Positions 18,023 through 27,283 of a DNA stretch of 64,000 nt are shown here, piece by piece. The notes under the pieces are model-generated. The model did no database searches. It worked only from the letters and a program-made list of their open reading frames with translations, and was not told where the DNA came from. Made by a program: the position numbers and the translations under genes. This DNA comes from Photobacterium sp. JCM 19050 (GTDB taxonomy: Bacteria; Pseudomonadota; Gammaproteobacteria; Enterobacterales; Vibrionaceae), in the NCBI GenBank assembly GCA_001310455.1, contig BAXG01000020.1, positions 1 to 64,000 of the forward strand. The letters are read 5' to 3'. Every line of letters starts with the position of its first letter. The stretch's first letter is position 1.

Positions 18023-18235
18023 TTAAGCCGCCATTGGATAAGGCTCGAGGCCACGGCCTCTTGCCTTACGGGAATAGGATCCTTTCCCTTTTTTCAGTTT
18101 TTCACACCTGGCCCGGAATAGTCTGGATGTCACTACTGCCGCCAGGGCATTATCCCGGATTTCCCCTCGGCCAAGTTCATGCCGCAGGGCATCATTCTGA
18201 ACCGGGGTATCTGTTTGCTTTTTCTTCTTTCCCAT
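18023..18235 (-). CDS. arfA: Alternative ribosome-rescue factor A
   Basis: ArfA recruits RF2 to ribosomes stalled on nonstop mRNA when tmRNA is overwhelmed. The 70-residue product carries the family core GEIRDNALAAVVTSRLFRAR followed by KLKKGKGSYSRK, matching E. coli GQIKDNAIEAL and KNKKGKGSYMRK. ATG 18235 has GGAG upstream. As in enteric arfA, a strong GC hairpin lies inside the 3' end of the coding region (18040-18067), before the stop codon. That would yield nonstop mRNA and make ArfA synthesis depend on tmRNA failure. The N-terminal GKKKKQT extension is lysine-rich. Confidence 0.88.
   Translation of the reverse strand: MGKKKKQTDTPVQNDALRHELGRGEIRDNALAAVVTSRLFRARCEKLKKGKGSYSRKARGRGLEPYPMAA
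18040..18067 (-). promoter_or_regulatory. arfA intragenic hairpin producing nonstop mRNA
   Basis: On the coding strand, AAGGC and GAGGCC pair with GGCCTC and GCCTT across small AA/GA bulges. The hairpin covers codons 57-66 of 70. In E. coli the equivalent stem is cut by RNase III or terminates transcription, which is established knowledge for arfA. Here the function is inferred from position and structure. Confidence 0.7.
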
Positions 18236-18351
18236 GTTTGAACTCCATACTTTGACTGCATACTTATCGGGTGATAGCCGGGTGTGGGTGTCCGGCTTCG
18301 GAAGAATTATGGAGCTATCGGTATTTACCGTCAAATTGCCCCATCATGAGC

Positions 18352-18373
18352 AAAGCCCCGGAACCGGGGCTTT
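18352..18373 (-). terminator. Hairpin after the 49-residue gene
   Basis: AAAGCCCCGG/CCGGGGCTTT nearly perfect palindrome, 4 bases after the stop of the small gene and upstream of arfA. The T tail is short on either strand. Confidence 0.6.
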
Positions 18374-18376
18374 GGC

Positions 18377-18526
18377 CTACTCATCATTATCTACCGGTAT
18401 CCAATGCTCCATATTTCCTGTGGCGTCTTCTGATACCACAATGGAAATCCCCATATCCACCAGCTCCTTGAGCGTCAAATCATCAGCCAGGTGCATGATG
18501 TCGCCGTTTTCGTTTTCAAGCTCCAT
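18377..18526 (-). CDS. Acidic 49-residue protein of unknown function
   Basis: A short gene with a strong ribosome binding site (AGAGGTGAG, 3 bases before ATG 18526). The product is MELENENGDIMHLADDLTLK at the N-terminus and ends HWIPVDNDE. It is strongly acidic, with a hydrophobic middle (LVDMGISIVVSED). The composition and a hairpin directly after the stop make it a credible real gene. I do not recognise the family. Confidence 0.65.
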   Translation of the reverse strand: MELENENGDIMHLADDLTLKELVDMGISIVVSEDATGNMEHWIPVDNDE

Positions 18527-18776
18527 ACTCACCTCTCAAACTCGTATCACGCAGTGTTTACCCTGCTTACTTAACATAGCACCGCTTACCAGACTCTCAA
18601 TACAATCCCTAAGCCCGTCTTAACCTTGCTAATACCCACTGACCCAACATGTCTTATGTTTGCATCAACAACCTTTGCGTCACAGAGCGGTCATCCGCCG
18701 GTTATGGAAGTGACATTTAGCTGTTCTAGGTTGACTGACGACCGAAACCCAAAAACGACAACATGTGGAAACCAAT

Positions 18777-20608
18777 ATGAAAAAAGGACTTACCTATATA
18801 CTTGGCGCGGCAGGTATGACCCTGGCACTTTCCGGGTGTTTTGACCAACCTATCACGGTAAAAATTGCCCACATCAACGACCACCATTCCCACCTCGAAG
18901 CAGATACCGGCGCAGACCTGACGCTTGACGGTCAGGCAACCCGCGTTGAGATGGGGGGCTTCCCCCGCGTAGTCAGCAAAATTAAGGAAATTGAAGCGAA
19001 TCACGACGACAAAGTGCTGAAGCTGCACGCTGGCGATGCTATCACCGGCGACCTTTATTACACCCTGTTTAAAGGCGAAGCAGACGCCGCCTTGATGAAC
19101 GAGGTGTGCTTCGATGCCTTTGCACTTGGCAACCATGAATTTGACGGCGGTGACGCCGGTCTTCGAGAATTTCTGGACTACCTTGAATCCGGCAACTGCA
19201 ACACTAAAGTGCTTGCAGCCAACGTTCGCCCGGAAGTGGGTGTATCACCACTTACACCAAACAAGCGCTGGGAGTCCTTCCGTCCTTACACAGTGAAAAA
19301 AGTTCAAGGCCAGCGCATCGGTATCATCGGTATCGACATTGCTAAAAAGACCAAAAACTCGTCCAACCCGGACGCCACTACTGAGTTCCTGGACGAAACC
19401 AAAACCGCCCAGCGTTATATCAACAAGCTGAAGAAAAAAGGCATCAACAAGATAGTCCTTCTGACGCATTACCAATACGGCAACGATTTAGAACTGGCTA
19501 AGAACCTCTCCGGTGTTGACGTAATTATCGGCGGTGACTCCCATACCCTGCTGGGCGATTTTGACAGCGTTGGCCTCAACAGCCGTGGTGACTACCCCAC
19601 GATGGTGAAAGACAAAAAAGGCAAAAATGTCTGTGTCGCCCAGGCGTGGCAGTACTCGGCAGTAGTGGGAGAGCTGGATGTCGATTTTGACTGGTTTGGC
19701 GACGTCACCAAGTGTGAAGGTACGCCACACCTGATGGTTGGCGACAGCTTCAAGCGCAGGGATGCTACCGGAACCCGCGTTGAGCTGACCGGTGCTGACC
19801 GTGATGCGGTTTATGCTGATATTGCTGCCAACGATAACCTGAGCATTGTTACACCGGATGCCAGCGCCCAGGCACTGCTGGACACTTACACCCAGCGTAT
19901 AGAAACCGAAACCCAGAAGGTTATCGGTACGGCGTCCGTCAACCTCTGTCTTGAGCGTATCCCGGGACAGGGTAAAAGCGCGCTTTGCGCTGCAGCAGAT
20001 ACCCAATCTAACGGTTCTGATATTTCCAATATCGTTGCCAAGCGTTCCTGATGCAAAGCCTTGAAGCGGACATTGCCATTCAGAATGCCGGTGGTGTGCG
20101 AGAGGATGTGCCAGCCGGTGATATCACCATTGCAACCGGCTACCGCCTGCTGCCATTTGCCAATACCCTGGTTAACCTCACGATGAGCGGCGCAGAAATC
20201 AAAGCGGTTCTGGAAGAAGCCGTTGACTATGCATTGGACCCAAGCGGTTCAACCGGCGCATATCCGTACGCTGCCGGTCTGCGATTTGACGTGGACATAT
20301 CCAAGGCTAAAGGCGACCGTGTGACCAACATCCAAATTAACTCACGCGTTGCCGGCACATGGACGGATCTGGATACTGCCAGCACAGACGCCAATATCAC
20401 CGTGGTGACCAACAGCTTCGTCAGTGCAGGACGCGACGGTTACCTCACCTTCGGTACTGTGTCTGCTGACGGACGTATCCTGGATACCTACCTCGACTAT
20501 GCCAAGTCTTTTGTGGATTACGTCGAGCGTGTCGGCACGCTGAACAAGCTGCCGCTTGATGAGTACAGCACCCAGAAGTTCTACAACAAAGACGGTAACC
20601 TCCAGTAA
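18777..20608 (+). CDS. nadN: NAD nucleotidase / 5'-nucleotidase lipoprotein (one frameshift)
   Basis: A periplasmic metallophosphatase that hydrolyses NAD to NMN and AMP and dephosphorylates nucleotides; it resembles Haemophilus NadN. ATG 18777 gives a lipoprotein signal with lipobox LSGC. The metal motifs are HINDHHSHLEA, HAGDAITGD, ALGNHEFDGGD, LTHYQYGND and GGDSHTLLGD. The frame breaks near 20045 (one base missing after AAGCGT). The other frame continues MQSLEADIAIQNAGGVRED with the nucleotide-binding C-terminal domain (TYRLLPFANTLV-like and GSTGAYPYAAGLRFDV). Restored length is about 611 residues, near NadN. Strong terminator after the gene. Confidence 0.87.
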
Positions 20609-20638
20609 TTACCGAAACACAATCACTTCCAGTATTTG

Positions 20639-20668
20639 CCGGCCACGAGGGTGGCCGGTTTTTTTTAC
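20639..20668 (+). terminator. nadN terminator
   Basis: CCGGCCAC (20639-20646) pairs with GTGGCCGG (20651-20658), then ten T residues. The arms are identical to those of the speF-potE hairpin. Confidence 0.95.
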
Positions 20669-20740
20669 CGAGCCAAAGACTCTCTGCCGCCTTCCCCTAT
20701 CAACCGGGTAATTGCAACCCACCAGAATGATCAAGGGATC

Positions 20741-20756
20741 AGTCTGATTGGTATAA
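20741..20756. repeat. ATTGGTAT dispersed-repeat half, copy 1
   Basis: AGTCTGATTGGTATAA lies in the spacer before the cupin gene. Its reverse complement shares 14 identical bases, ATACCAATCAGACT, with the palindrome at 24521. Both copies are intergenic. Confidence 0.4.
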
Positions 20757-20806
20757 ACTTAAACTCAAACTTGGCAGATTGAACATTGCAAAAAAGGACT
20801 GAGCCA

Positions 20807-21196
20807 ATGCCGAAAGCCACACCAATCAATTACATCAAAGACTTTGACGAGCTGACTTTCCTTCGCAACCGGACGCCTAAAACCACCGATGCAGAGGCCG
20901 CACCGTCGTTCAAAACCCTGTCCGATTACCGTGACGGCGGGCTTTTTATCGGCCACTTTGCCGGAAAAAGTGAATGGGAACGACACCGTCAGGGAGACGA
21001 AATCGTTCAGGTTATTGAAGGATCAACCACCCTTGTTCTGCTCCAGGAGGGTAACGAGCACCAGTTTTTCCTGCGTCAGGGGCAGATTATGGTGATCCCA
21101 CAGTCTACCTGGCACCGGTTTGAAAGCTTACAGGGGGTCAAAATTCTTACGGTAACTCCGCAACCTACCGACCACAGCGAAACCTTTCCAGAATAA
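20807..21196 (+). CDS. Cupin-domain protein
   Basis: A 129-residue small beta-barrel protein. ATG 20807 with AAGGACTGAG is preferred to the upstream TTG. The cupin motif 1 is HRQGDEIVQVIEGSTTLVL and motif 2 is GQIMVIPQSTWHRFES. This gives His and Glu metal ligands, though the first motif has HRQGDE rather than HxHxE. The likely role is a small-molecule isomerase, dioxygenase or sensor; the substrate is unknown. It is monocistronic with its own terminator. Confidence 0.78.
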   Translation: MPKATPINYIKDFDELTFLRNRTPKTTDAEAAPSFKTLSDYRDGGLFIGHFAGKSEWERHRQGDEIVQVIEGSTTLVLLQEGNEHQFFLRQGQIMVIPQSTWHRFESLQGVKILTVTPQPTDHSETFPE

Positions 21197-21204
21197 TAAA
21201 CATA

Positions 21205-21230
21205 AAGGAGGCTCAGAAAGCCTCCTTCTG
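21205..21230 (+). terminator. Terminator between the cupin gene and msrA
   Basis: AAGGAGGC/GCCTCCTT stem with a 7-base loop; T-rich to the right and A-rich to the left. Confidence 0.75.
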
Positions 21231-21270
21231 GTTTCCCGAATTGCCATAGGCTGGCTGGCAAACCCGCAAA

Positions 21271-21791
21271 TTATTTCAGGCGTTCCGCAAACATTTCCCG
21301 GAACTTCCGCACTTTCGGGTCAATAACCAACTGGCAATACCGCTGTTCACCATTCTGGTTGAAGTAGTTCTGGTGGTAGTCCTCTGCCTTGTAGAAGCCT
21401 CAAAGGCGGCAATTTCTGTCACAATTGGATCATTAAACAGCGGTGCCATCTCTTCAATGACGGCTTTTGCCGCGTCTGCTTGCGCATCGTTATGGGTAAA
21501 AATGACGCTGCGGTATTGTGTTCCGGTATCCGCACCCTGTTTGTTGAGAGTGGTCGGGTCGTGCGACGCAATATGCATTCTCAGCAGGTCGCTGTAACTC
21601 ACCTCATCCGGGCTAAATACGATTTGCACCACTTCAGCATGGCCCGTATTCCCTGCACACACTTCCCGGTAGCCCGGTTTGTCAGTGTGGCCGCCACTGT
21701 AGCCACTCTCAACGCTCTGCACACCTTTGATAGCCTGGAACATCGCTTCCGTACACCAAAAGCAGCCTCCACCAAATGTTGCTTTTTCCAT
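21271..21791 (-). CDS. msrA: Peptide-methionine (S)-S-oxide reductase (one frameshift)
   Basis: This enzyme reduces methionine-S-sulfoxide in proteins and in free form. The catalytic motif [13 protein letters not shown] begins at residue 7, and [12 protein letters not shown] and [11 protein letters not shown] follow. ATG 21791 has GGAG at the right distance; an upstream ATG at 21803 is less well placed. One base is missing near 21398 after GAGGC. The corrected frame reads [20 protein letters not shown] and ends FAERLK at 21271, the usual MsrA tail. Restored length is about 173 residues. Confidence 0.92.
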
Positions 21792-22063
21792 TGTTTTCTC
21801 CATTCCTCAGAGCAAGTGCGTTTATCACTTATGTAAAGGTACCTCAAACCAACGGGGGATGCCCGTCTGGAAAGCCTGTGATGAAAAGATAAGCCGTAAC
21901 CCAAATGCTACACGACGTTGCACTCACAGCGCCTTTTGCTGTAACCAAAAACAATACCTGACCGGCACAGCGGCCGATCAGGCGAAGAAAGATAAAAGAG
22001 ATAGGTCAGGAGGGTGCGACCAACCGGCTCCCAGACAATTGGAAACGGCCGGTAACATCGCAC

Positions 22064-22098
22064 ATACCGGGTAAAACAAAAAACGGGATGCCCGGTAT
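22064..22098 (-). terminator. Probable terminator of the two-component operon
   Basis: On the minus strand, CGGG-CAT-CCCG is followed by TTTTTTGTTTT, and longer arms ATACCGGG/CCCGGTAT offer an alternative fold. The 300-base spacer 21837-22131 holds no convincing gene. Confidence 0.45.
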
Positions 22099-22131
22099 CG
22101 CTAATAGGACAGAGTCACTAAATAAAAAATT

Positions 22132-22896
22132 TCACATCTGCTTGAAAAGCGCCTGCCCGTTGCGACTGACTGGCAGCTTGGCATCTGGATCTGATACAAG
22201 AACGTGCATTCTTCCGGTGAAATCCCGGGTGACCTTTTTAATCGCAGAGACCCGGACAATCACGGCGCGGTGGATCTGCCAGAACACGTCACCGTCCAAC
22301 TGCTCCATCAGGTTTTTAAGGGGCATCCTGATAAGGAAGGTATCCTCCGGGGTATAAACGGAGACATATTTGTCCTCCGCCCGAAAGTAAACCACATCAT
22401 CCACCGCCACGACGTGGATATCTTCACCCTTGGTGGCTTTTATCCATTTCAGGGACGGCTTTTCGGCAGTTTTCAGGCTCTCAAGCAGGGAAACAATGTC
22501 AGTAGCAGCTCTGGCATCCTCCTGGCAACGTTGCAACAGGCGATCACAGGTGCGGGCCAGTCGGTTTTCATCCACCGGCTTAACCAGATAATCGACGGCA
22601 CCTCGCTCAAAGGCTTCGATGGCGTGGGCATCATAGGCGGTGATAAACACAATCTGGGGTACAGTTTCCCCAGCCTGTGCCCGGCTGGAAAGTATCTTAG
22701 CCACAGCAAGCCCGTCCATTCCCGGCATCCTGATATCAAGAAACACCGCATCCGGCTGGTGTTCATCAATGGCCTTCAGGGCACTGTTGCCGTCGCCAAC
22801 ACTGGCGACGACATCCATTTCATCACAAAGATCAGTAATCAGTTTTACAATATGGTGCCGGAGCAACGGCTCATCATCGGCAACAACTACCCGCAT
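22132..22896 (-). CDS. LytTR-family response regulator
   Basis: A 254-residue response regulator. It has an N-terminal receiver domain (MRVVVADDEPLLRHHIVKL; phosphoacceptor in AVFLDIRMPGMDG; conserved Thr in VFITAYDAHA; Lys in YLVKPVDENR). The C-terminal domain is a LytTR DNA-binding domain (VYFRAEDKYVSVYTPE and FWQIHRAVIVRV). The start is ATG 22896, with GGAG five bases upstream. It overlaps the end of the restored sensor kinase gene, so the pair is translationally coupled. Targets are not evident. The family resembles AlgR/LytR/YpdB. Confidence 0.9.
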   Translation of the reverse strand: MRVVVADDEPLLRHHIVKLITDLCDEMDVVASVGDGNSALKAIDEHQPDAVFLDIRMPGMDGLAVAKILSSRAQAGETVPQIVFITAYDAHAIEAFERGAVDYLVKPVDENRLARTCDRLLQRCQEDARAATDIVSLLESLKTAEKPSLKWIKATKGEDIHVVAVDDVVYFRAEDKYVSVYTPEDTFLIRMPLKNLMEQLDGDVFWQIHRAVIVRVSAIKKVTRDFTGRMHVLVSDPDAKLPVSRNGQALFKQM

Positions 22897-23903
22897 AACC
22901 ACTCCACTCTGGCGAGAAAGCCGCCTTTTCGTCCTTCATTAAGCGTGAGTTTCCCGTTTTCCCCGTAAAGTTTTTAACCGGGAGCGGATATTGGTCAGGC
23001 TGACACCGTGCCCCCCGCTCGATCCCATTCCCAGCCCGCTGTCTTCCACTTCCACCACCAGCTTGTTTCCCTGCTGCATAAACCGCACATCAATGTGGCC
23101 GCTTTCCGTTCCCGGCTCGATACCATGCACAACGGCATTTTCAACCAAAGGCTGAACCATATACGGGGGAAGGCAGGTATCCGGCTTCAGGCTTTCATCA
23201 ACCCGGATTCGGTACGTCATACGCTCCCCAAGGCGAATTTGTTGAATCGACAGATAGTTCTCAAGCAGTGACTTTTCATCCTCAAGGGTCACACTGTCTT
23301 CCCGGTTGTGCGCAGGTTTGCCCGCAGCAACTCGGTGATTTTAGACAACAGCATACGGGCCTTCTGAGGCTCTTGTTCAATCAGGACATCCAGTGTTGCC
23401 AGGGTGTTGAACAGGAAATGCGGTTCAATCTGGCTCTGCAGGGTTTTCAGTTGGCTTTGCACCAGTACGCGCTGCTGTTCGCTCTCCCGGATTCGGGCTT
23501 CCCGCAAATCCGCCTCTGCTCTCAGCGCGGTTTCGCGATGGACAAAGAAAAATGAAATAAACGCAGACAGAATGACTGCAATCAACGCTGTGCCCGCAAC
23601 ATCGCTGACCAGCCACGATCCTGATTCCAGATAGACCCAGAACATCATATTAAGCAGGCCGACAGACACACCGGCAACTGTCGCTACCGCTATTTGAAGG
23701 AGTGTCGGCCAATCCGGAAACCATCGGTTCATCAACATACTCAAACCGTGGCAACTGAGGCCAAACCCAACAGATATAGCCAGATCTGTGCTGTACCAAC
23801 CGTGGGTTAAGCTCTGGGTAAACAGTGACACCAGGACACAAAAGCCCAGGGTGACCATCAATCCGCGCACAGACAGCGCTTCAATTTGTTTTGTCATCAT
23901 CAT
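22887..23903 (-). CDS. LytS-like sensor histidine kinase (two frameshifts)
   Basis: A membrane histidine kinase of the His_kinase/LytS type. Four hydrophobic segments are followed by a coiled linker and the phosphoacceptor motif LQSQIEPHFLFNTLATLDVL. The ATPase part has PPYMVQPLVENAVVHGIEPG and EDSGLGMG. A base is missing at 23301-23304 (CCC read as CC). An extra T in the run at 22971-22975 hides the natural end, which would read LYGENGKLTLNEGRKGGF and stop at 22887, overlapping the regulator start. AAAGGAATC precedes the triple-ATG start. Confidence 0.85.
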
Positions 23904-23975
23904 GATTCCTTTCCCTTAACGTTATCTTAATGATCACTTTGGGTGAATAAACCCAAAGTGAGTGGATTTTGTGAT

Positions 23976-24361
23976 TCAGGTAAAGAGTACCGAGTGCAGG
24001 AATCTGCCCGGCATAAGCGCAAACCCGCCGGCAACCAGACAGGCACCGATATAAAGCGAGATCATCGACTTTTTGTGTTTGCGGATGTTGCCCCTGCGTA
24101 CCGCCAGAAACCCCTCAAAAACGCTGTAAATCGCCAACAGACTGAGTAAATGGATAAAACCAAAATGTCCGAAAAACTGCGGCCCAATCCGGGCTCCATG
24201 CCCAGCGACACGACCGCGGTTACCAGCATCAGAACCATGTACAACTGGCCAAGAAACCGGTGTATCCCACTGCCTTTTCGGCCAAACATCATCCAGCCAC
24301 CAACAAACACTGCCGGCACGACAGTACCGAGATGGAGATACATCAACGTTGTGTAGGTCAT
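23976..24361 (-). CDS. DUF2306-family membrane protein (one frameshift)
   Basis: A four-helix inner-membrane protein of about 128 residues, similar to DUF2306 proteins of unknown role. It starts MTYTTLMYLHLGTVVPAVFV after AAGGA. HRFLGQLYMVLMLVTAVVS follows. One G is missing near 24197 (ATGGGAGCC read as ATGGAGCC). The next frame gives IGPQFFGHFGFIHLLSLLAI and ends RFLHSVLFT at 23976. It lies just upstream of the two-component operon on the same strand, 72 bases before the kinase start, and may be transcribed with it. Confidence 0.75.
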
Positions 24362-24520
24362 TTCCTTATCCTCTCCCTTATCTGATGAGCTCAGATTAAT
24401 GGGGCCCGGCAAAGCAATCAGAAGAATGCGATAAAAGGGAGGAAAGAAGGATAAATGGCAAACATTGGCGATAAGCGGCGGCGCATACCGTCATCCACCT
24501 CATACAACACGTGGTGGGTG

Positions 24521-24555
24521 ATACCAATCAGACTCATTCATCGACCAATTGGTAT
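24521..24555. repeat. ATACCAAT palindrome, dispersed-repeat copy 2
   Basis: ATACCAAT (24521-24528) and ATTGGTAT (24548-24555) form a perfect inverted repeat around 19 bases. The left part shares ATACCAATCAGACT with the copy at 20741. The surrounding spacer 24413-24687 has no gene that I can support. Confidence 0.4.
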
Positions 24556-24687
24556 AAGCGGATTTACAAGGCATGGGTCAACCGACAACCCAATGGCTAA
24601 AACATACCGGCAGCATTACCTCGTCACGAAAATATGTATTGGATTAAGAAGGTGAACTGAGTTTGGAGAGGCAGGGAAGTCGATAAG

Positions 24688-24717
24688 CCGGGAAGCAACG
24701 ATGGCGCTGCTTCCCGG
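24688..24717 (-). terminator. Hairpin downstream of the nucleoside-recognition gene
   Basis: Ten-base-pair perfect stem CCGGGAAGCA/TGCTTCCCGG with a 10-base loop, 23 bases past the stop. The tail CTTATCG is not a T run, so termination may be weak. Confidence 0.5.
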
Positions 24718-24740
24718 TGATGTCAGACAGGCTTGGATTA

Positions 24741-25697
24741 TCAACCATTGGCTGATAGTTGAGGGTTCATATCAGAAGGTTTTATCAGCCGGGCAAGTAT
24801 TGCGATGACAACGAGCGAAAATACCAGCCTCCCCCAGAGAATCCCCGCCAGATCGGCGCCAAGCAGCAAGATAAGTAACGTGTCTTCAATCAGGCTGTGA
24901 CAAAGGCACAAGAAGCAGACAGAAAGAAAAATATCGCGCCGGCTGATTGCCCCTGAACGGGCTTCCTCAACCAACAGCCCGGCACCAAAACTCAGCCCGA
25001 GTGTAATGCCGATAATGGTGATATTGGTGGCTTCTTTTCCGATAGTCAGTAGCTTGAGAACCGGGCTTAACAACCAGTGCATGAGTTTCTCAACCCCCAG
25101 CAACCGGAAGGCACGCAGCATAATCATCAGTGCCGCAATAACGAAAAAAACGGTAATAAGCACACCGACCTGATCCAGCGCCCAAGCGCTGAGGCTGGTA
25201 TCACTGGTCTCCGGCTTCCAAATCATTTCAGCGGGTTTCTGCTTCCAATCGCCCCACTGGTAGGTAAGGTGAGTAATAATGCCAAGAATAAAACTGCCGA
25301 TTATCCGCAGAGGTAGCGTCACACGCCAACGCACCCCGGCCATTTTGGACACCGCACTTTCCACCGGCAGCGCGTGGGCAACCAGGATCATGCTGCCAAT
25401 CACGGTGACCTGTGCAACGGTCAGGTTTGAGCCGGAGGAGACATCGAAAAACACCACCATACCGGTGTAAAGGTTGGTCACCATAGCCGCCGCCCAAACC
25501 AGAGCCATTTCACCGGGCAGGCCGACGTATTGCATCAGCGGTGCCAGCACGTGACCAAGCCATTCAGTACCACCGATTTCATCAAGAAACTTCACAATTA
25601 TTAAAGCCGGAACCATCACTTTTATCAGCGTAAAGTAGACCCGGCAGACATCACGTAACAAAGAGTTCAAAGAGGAAAAAATCGCGCTTCCCTTCAT
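24741..25697 (-). CDS. Nucleoside-recognition (gate) domain membrane protein
   Basis: A 318-residue inner-membrane protein with about eight hydrophobic segments and two gate-type repeats (VFFDVSSGSNLTVAQVTVIG and GLSFGAGLLVEEARSGAI). It resembles spore-maturation SpmA/SpmB and YjiH-like families of nucleoside- or ion-related carriers. The substrate is unknown. It is monocistronic, with a conventional ATG start at 25697. Confidence 0.75.
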   Translation of the reverse strand: MKGSAIFSSLNSLLRDVCRVYFTLIKVMVPALIIVKFLDEIGGTEWLGHVLAPLMQYVGLPGEMALVWAAAMVTNLYTGMVVFFDVSSGSNLTVAQVTVIGSMILVAHALPVESAVSKMAGVRWRVTLPLRIIGSFILGIITHLTYQWGDWKQKPAEMIWKPETSDTSLSAWALDQVGVLITVFFVIAALMIMLRAFRLLGVEKLMHWLLSPVLKLLTIGKEATNITIIGITLGLSFGAGLLVEEARSGAISRRDIFLSVCFLCLCHSLIEDTLLILLLGADLAGILWGRLVFSLVVIAILARLIKPSDMNPQLSANG

Positions 25698-25899
25698 ATA
25701 TCATCCTGAATTTTGTTGTATTTTTATAATCAATTAATTGCTTATTACGATACGCAAAATGTCCCATTTCTGAAACACAGAGATGTGATTTCCCTTGTAA
25801 AACCCTCCCTGATAAACCCGTCATCCTTTGCTTATCTATTCTCGAATCTTACAATACCTGTGTTTTCAGATTTCGTCATTCCCGCGCTCGGAGAGTTGT

Positions 25900-26160
25900 A
25901 TGTTGAGTGCCTATGTATTGGTGAGTTTACTTGCGTTTCTGTTCTGGCTGACAGGTCTGCTTCTGGCTGAGCTGCTGCGCTTGAGCCGCCGCAATCTGAT
26001 GATGCTGGAATCCTCTTTGTTTGTTTTCACAATCGCAGTGCTGCTCAGTCGAAGTGATCCCATTGAAATTGGTGTTTTCGCAGTCAGTTATGTGGTTATC
26101 GGGGCGGTGTTAATCAGCCACCCAAGGATAAACCGCTTTATACGCATGTTACCTATTTAG
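25900..26160 (+). CDS. Small membrane protein, unknown function
   Basis: An 86-residue protein with three hydrophobic stretches (YVLVSLLAFLFWLTGLLLAE, MLESSLFVFTIAVLL and FAVSYVVIGAVLIS). ATG 25900 has GGAGAG upstream. It is followed 25 bases later by a strong terminator shared with the convergent porin. I do not recognise the family. Confidence 0.65.
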   Translation: MLSAYVLVSLLAFLFWLTGLLLAELLRLSRRNLMMLESSLFVFTIAVLLSRSDPIEIGVFAVSYVVIGAVLISHPRINRFIRMLPI

Positions 26161-26185
26161 CATTATCTGTTTGTATCAAAACGAG

Positions 26186-26213
26186 AAATGCCAGCCCGAA
26201 GGCTGGCATTTTT
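26186..26213. terminator. Bidirectional terminator between the small membrane protein and the porin
   Basis: Eleven-base-pair stem AAATGCCAGCC/GGCTGGCATTT with a CGAA loop; TTTTT on the right and TTTCTCGTTTT on the minus strand. Confidence 0.95.
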
Positions 26214-26242
26214 ACACGCAAAATAGGTCAGGACTTCTTTTC

Positions 26243-27283
26243 TTAGAAGTTGTAACGCGCCAGGATCGCAATCTGGTCAGCGCCAGTGTCTTTTCCTGCA
26301 GTGTTCTTCTCAGTCACACCCATCTTGTATTCGGTTGCAAAGATGACCTTGCCAGGTACCCACGCCGCACCGATTACACCGTAAGACAGTTCAGCAGAAG
26401 AGTTGTCATCTTCAATGCTGTTGTAACCGCCATACACCTGGTATTCGCCGCCATTCATTTTATACATGGCGATCAGCTCGTAACCAGTTGCTTCTTTAGC
26501 CGCGTCTTTCAGCTTGCCATCAAACTTACGATGATTTTCGTACTGTCCATATTGCGCAGCGAGGTAAAGAGCATCGCTACTGTACTTTGCAGCAAATGCC
26601 ATTACTTGTGCATTATCTTCGCTTTTATAAGAGTTGCTACCAAATGCTGCACCCATGCTCAGACCAAAATCAAAGTCATAATTCAAAGATGCTTGGTATC
26701 CTTGATGGCGCTTGTATTCAATACCCTCATATTTTTCGTTATCACCAAACTGATATTGCAAACCAACAGAAAGGCCACCCATTGAATTACGATATGTAAT
26801 GGCATCGTCTGCACGACCGGTACCGGCATCACCGCTACCGTACTGACCGTCATATGCACCAGATGCGGAACCACCATTGATCCATAGTACGTCGGTATAG
26901 CTGACAACATCGTAGTATGCTGACCACTGCTTACCAACGGTAATTGCACCTACTGCATCATTCTTAAAGTAGATGTTACCGAGACGGTTACCAAATTCTT
27001 GATCGCCTGACGCCAGAGCATCGTAGCCCCATTCAGCTTTTGCACCCGCAGTCCAGCCCGGGGCCATTTCGTGTTCAAAACCGAAGGTGATACGCGAGCT
27101 GGCATTTTCCATCTCGGTAGAGCTATCGGTGTCACCAACGCTTTCAGTGTGAACGGCTTTAACTGCCAGACGACCACCGATAGTGACCTTGTTTGCGCCT
27201 TCTTCGTATACTGTTGCTGCTGATACGGAAGTTGCAGAAAGAGTGGCAGCTGCTACTGCGATTGCAATGATGCTTTTTTTCAT
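26243..27283 (-). CDS. Outer-membrane general porin (OmpC/OmpU-like)
   Basis: A 346-residue precursor of a trimeric 16-strand porin for passive uptake. ATG 27283 (GGACG upstream) gives the signal peptide MKKSIIAIAVAAATLSATSV ending SVSA. Mature segments rich in alternating aromatic and polar residues and the C-terminal strand IAILARYNF, ending in the typical Phe, support the assignment. The loop-3 region contains a Gly/Ser/Asp-rich stretch. It resembles vibrio OmpU/OmpL-type porins, but the exact type cannot be fixed by eye. Confidence 0.9.
   Translation of the reverse strand: MKKSIIAIAVAAATLSATSVSAATVYEEGANKVTIGGRLAVKAVHTESVGDTDSSTEMENASSRITFGFEHEMAPGWTAGAKAEWGYDALASGDQEFGNRLGNIYFKNDAVGAITVGKQWSAYYDVVSYTDVLWINGGSASGAYDGQYGSGDAGTGRADDAITYRNSMGGLSVGLQYQFGDNEKYEGIEYKRHQGYQASLNYDFDFGLSMGAAFGSNSYKSEDNAQVMAFAAKYSSDALYLAAQYGQYENHRKFDGKLKDAAKEATGYELIAMYKMNGGEYQVYGGYNSIEDDNSSAELSYGVIGAAWVPGKVIFATEYKMGVTEKNTAGKDTGADQIAILARYNF

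Noticed and set aside
22204..22968. Plus-strand 254-codon frame over the response regulator
   Set aside because: Complementary to a clear REC-LytTR gene; no start signal.
26587..26799. Plus-strand frame inside the porin gene
   Set aside because: Opposite-strand shadow of an intact porin with signal peptide and terminal Phe.
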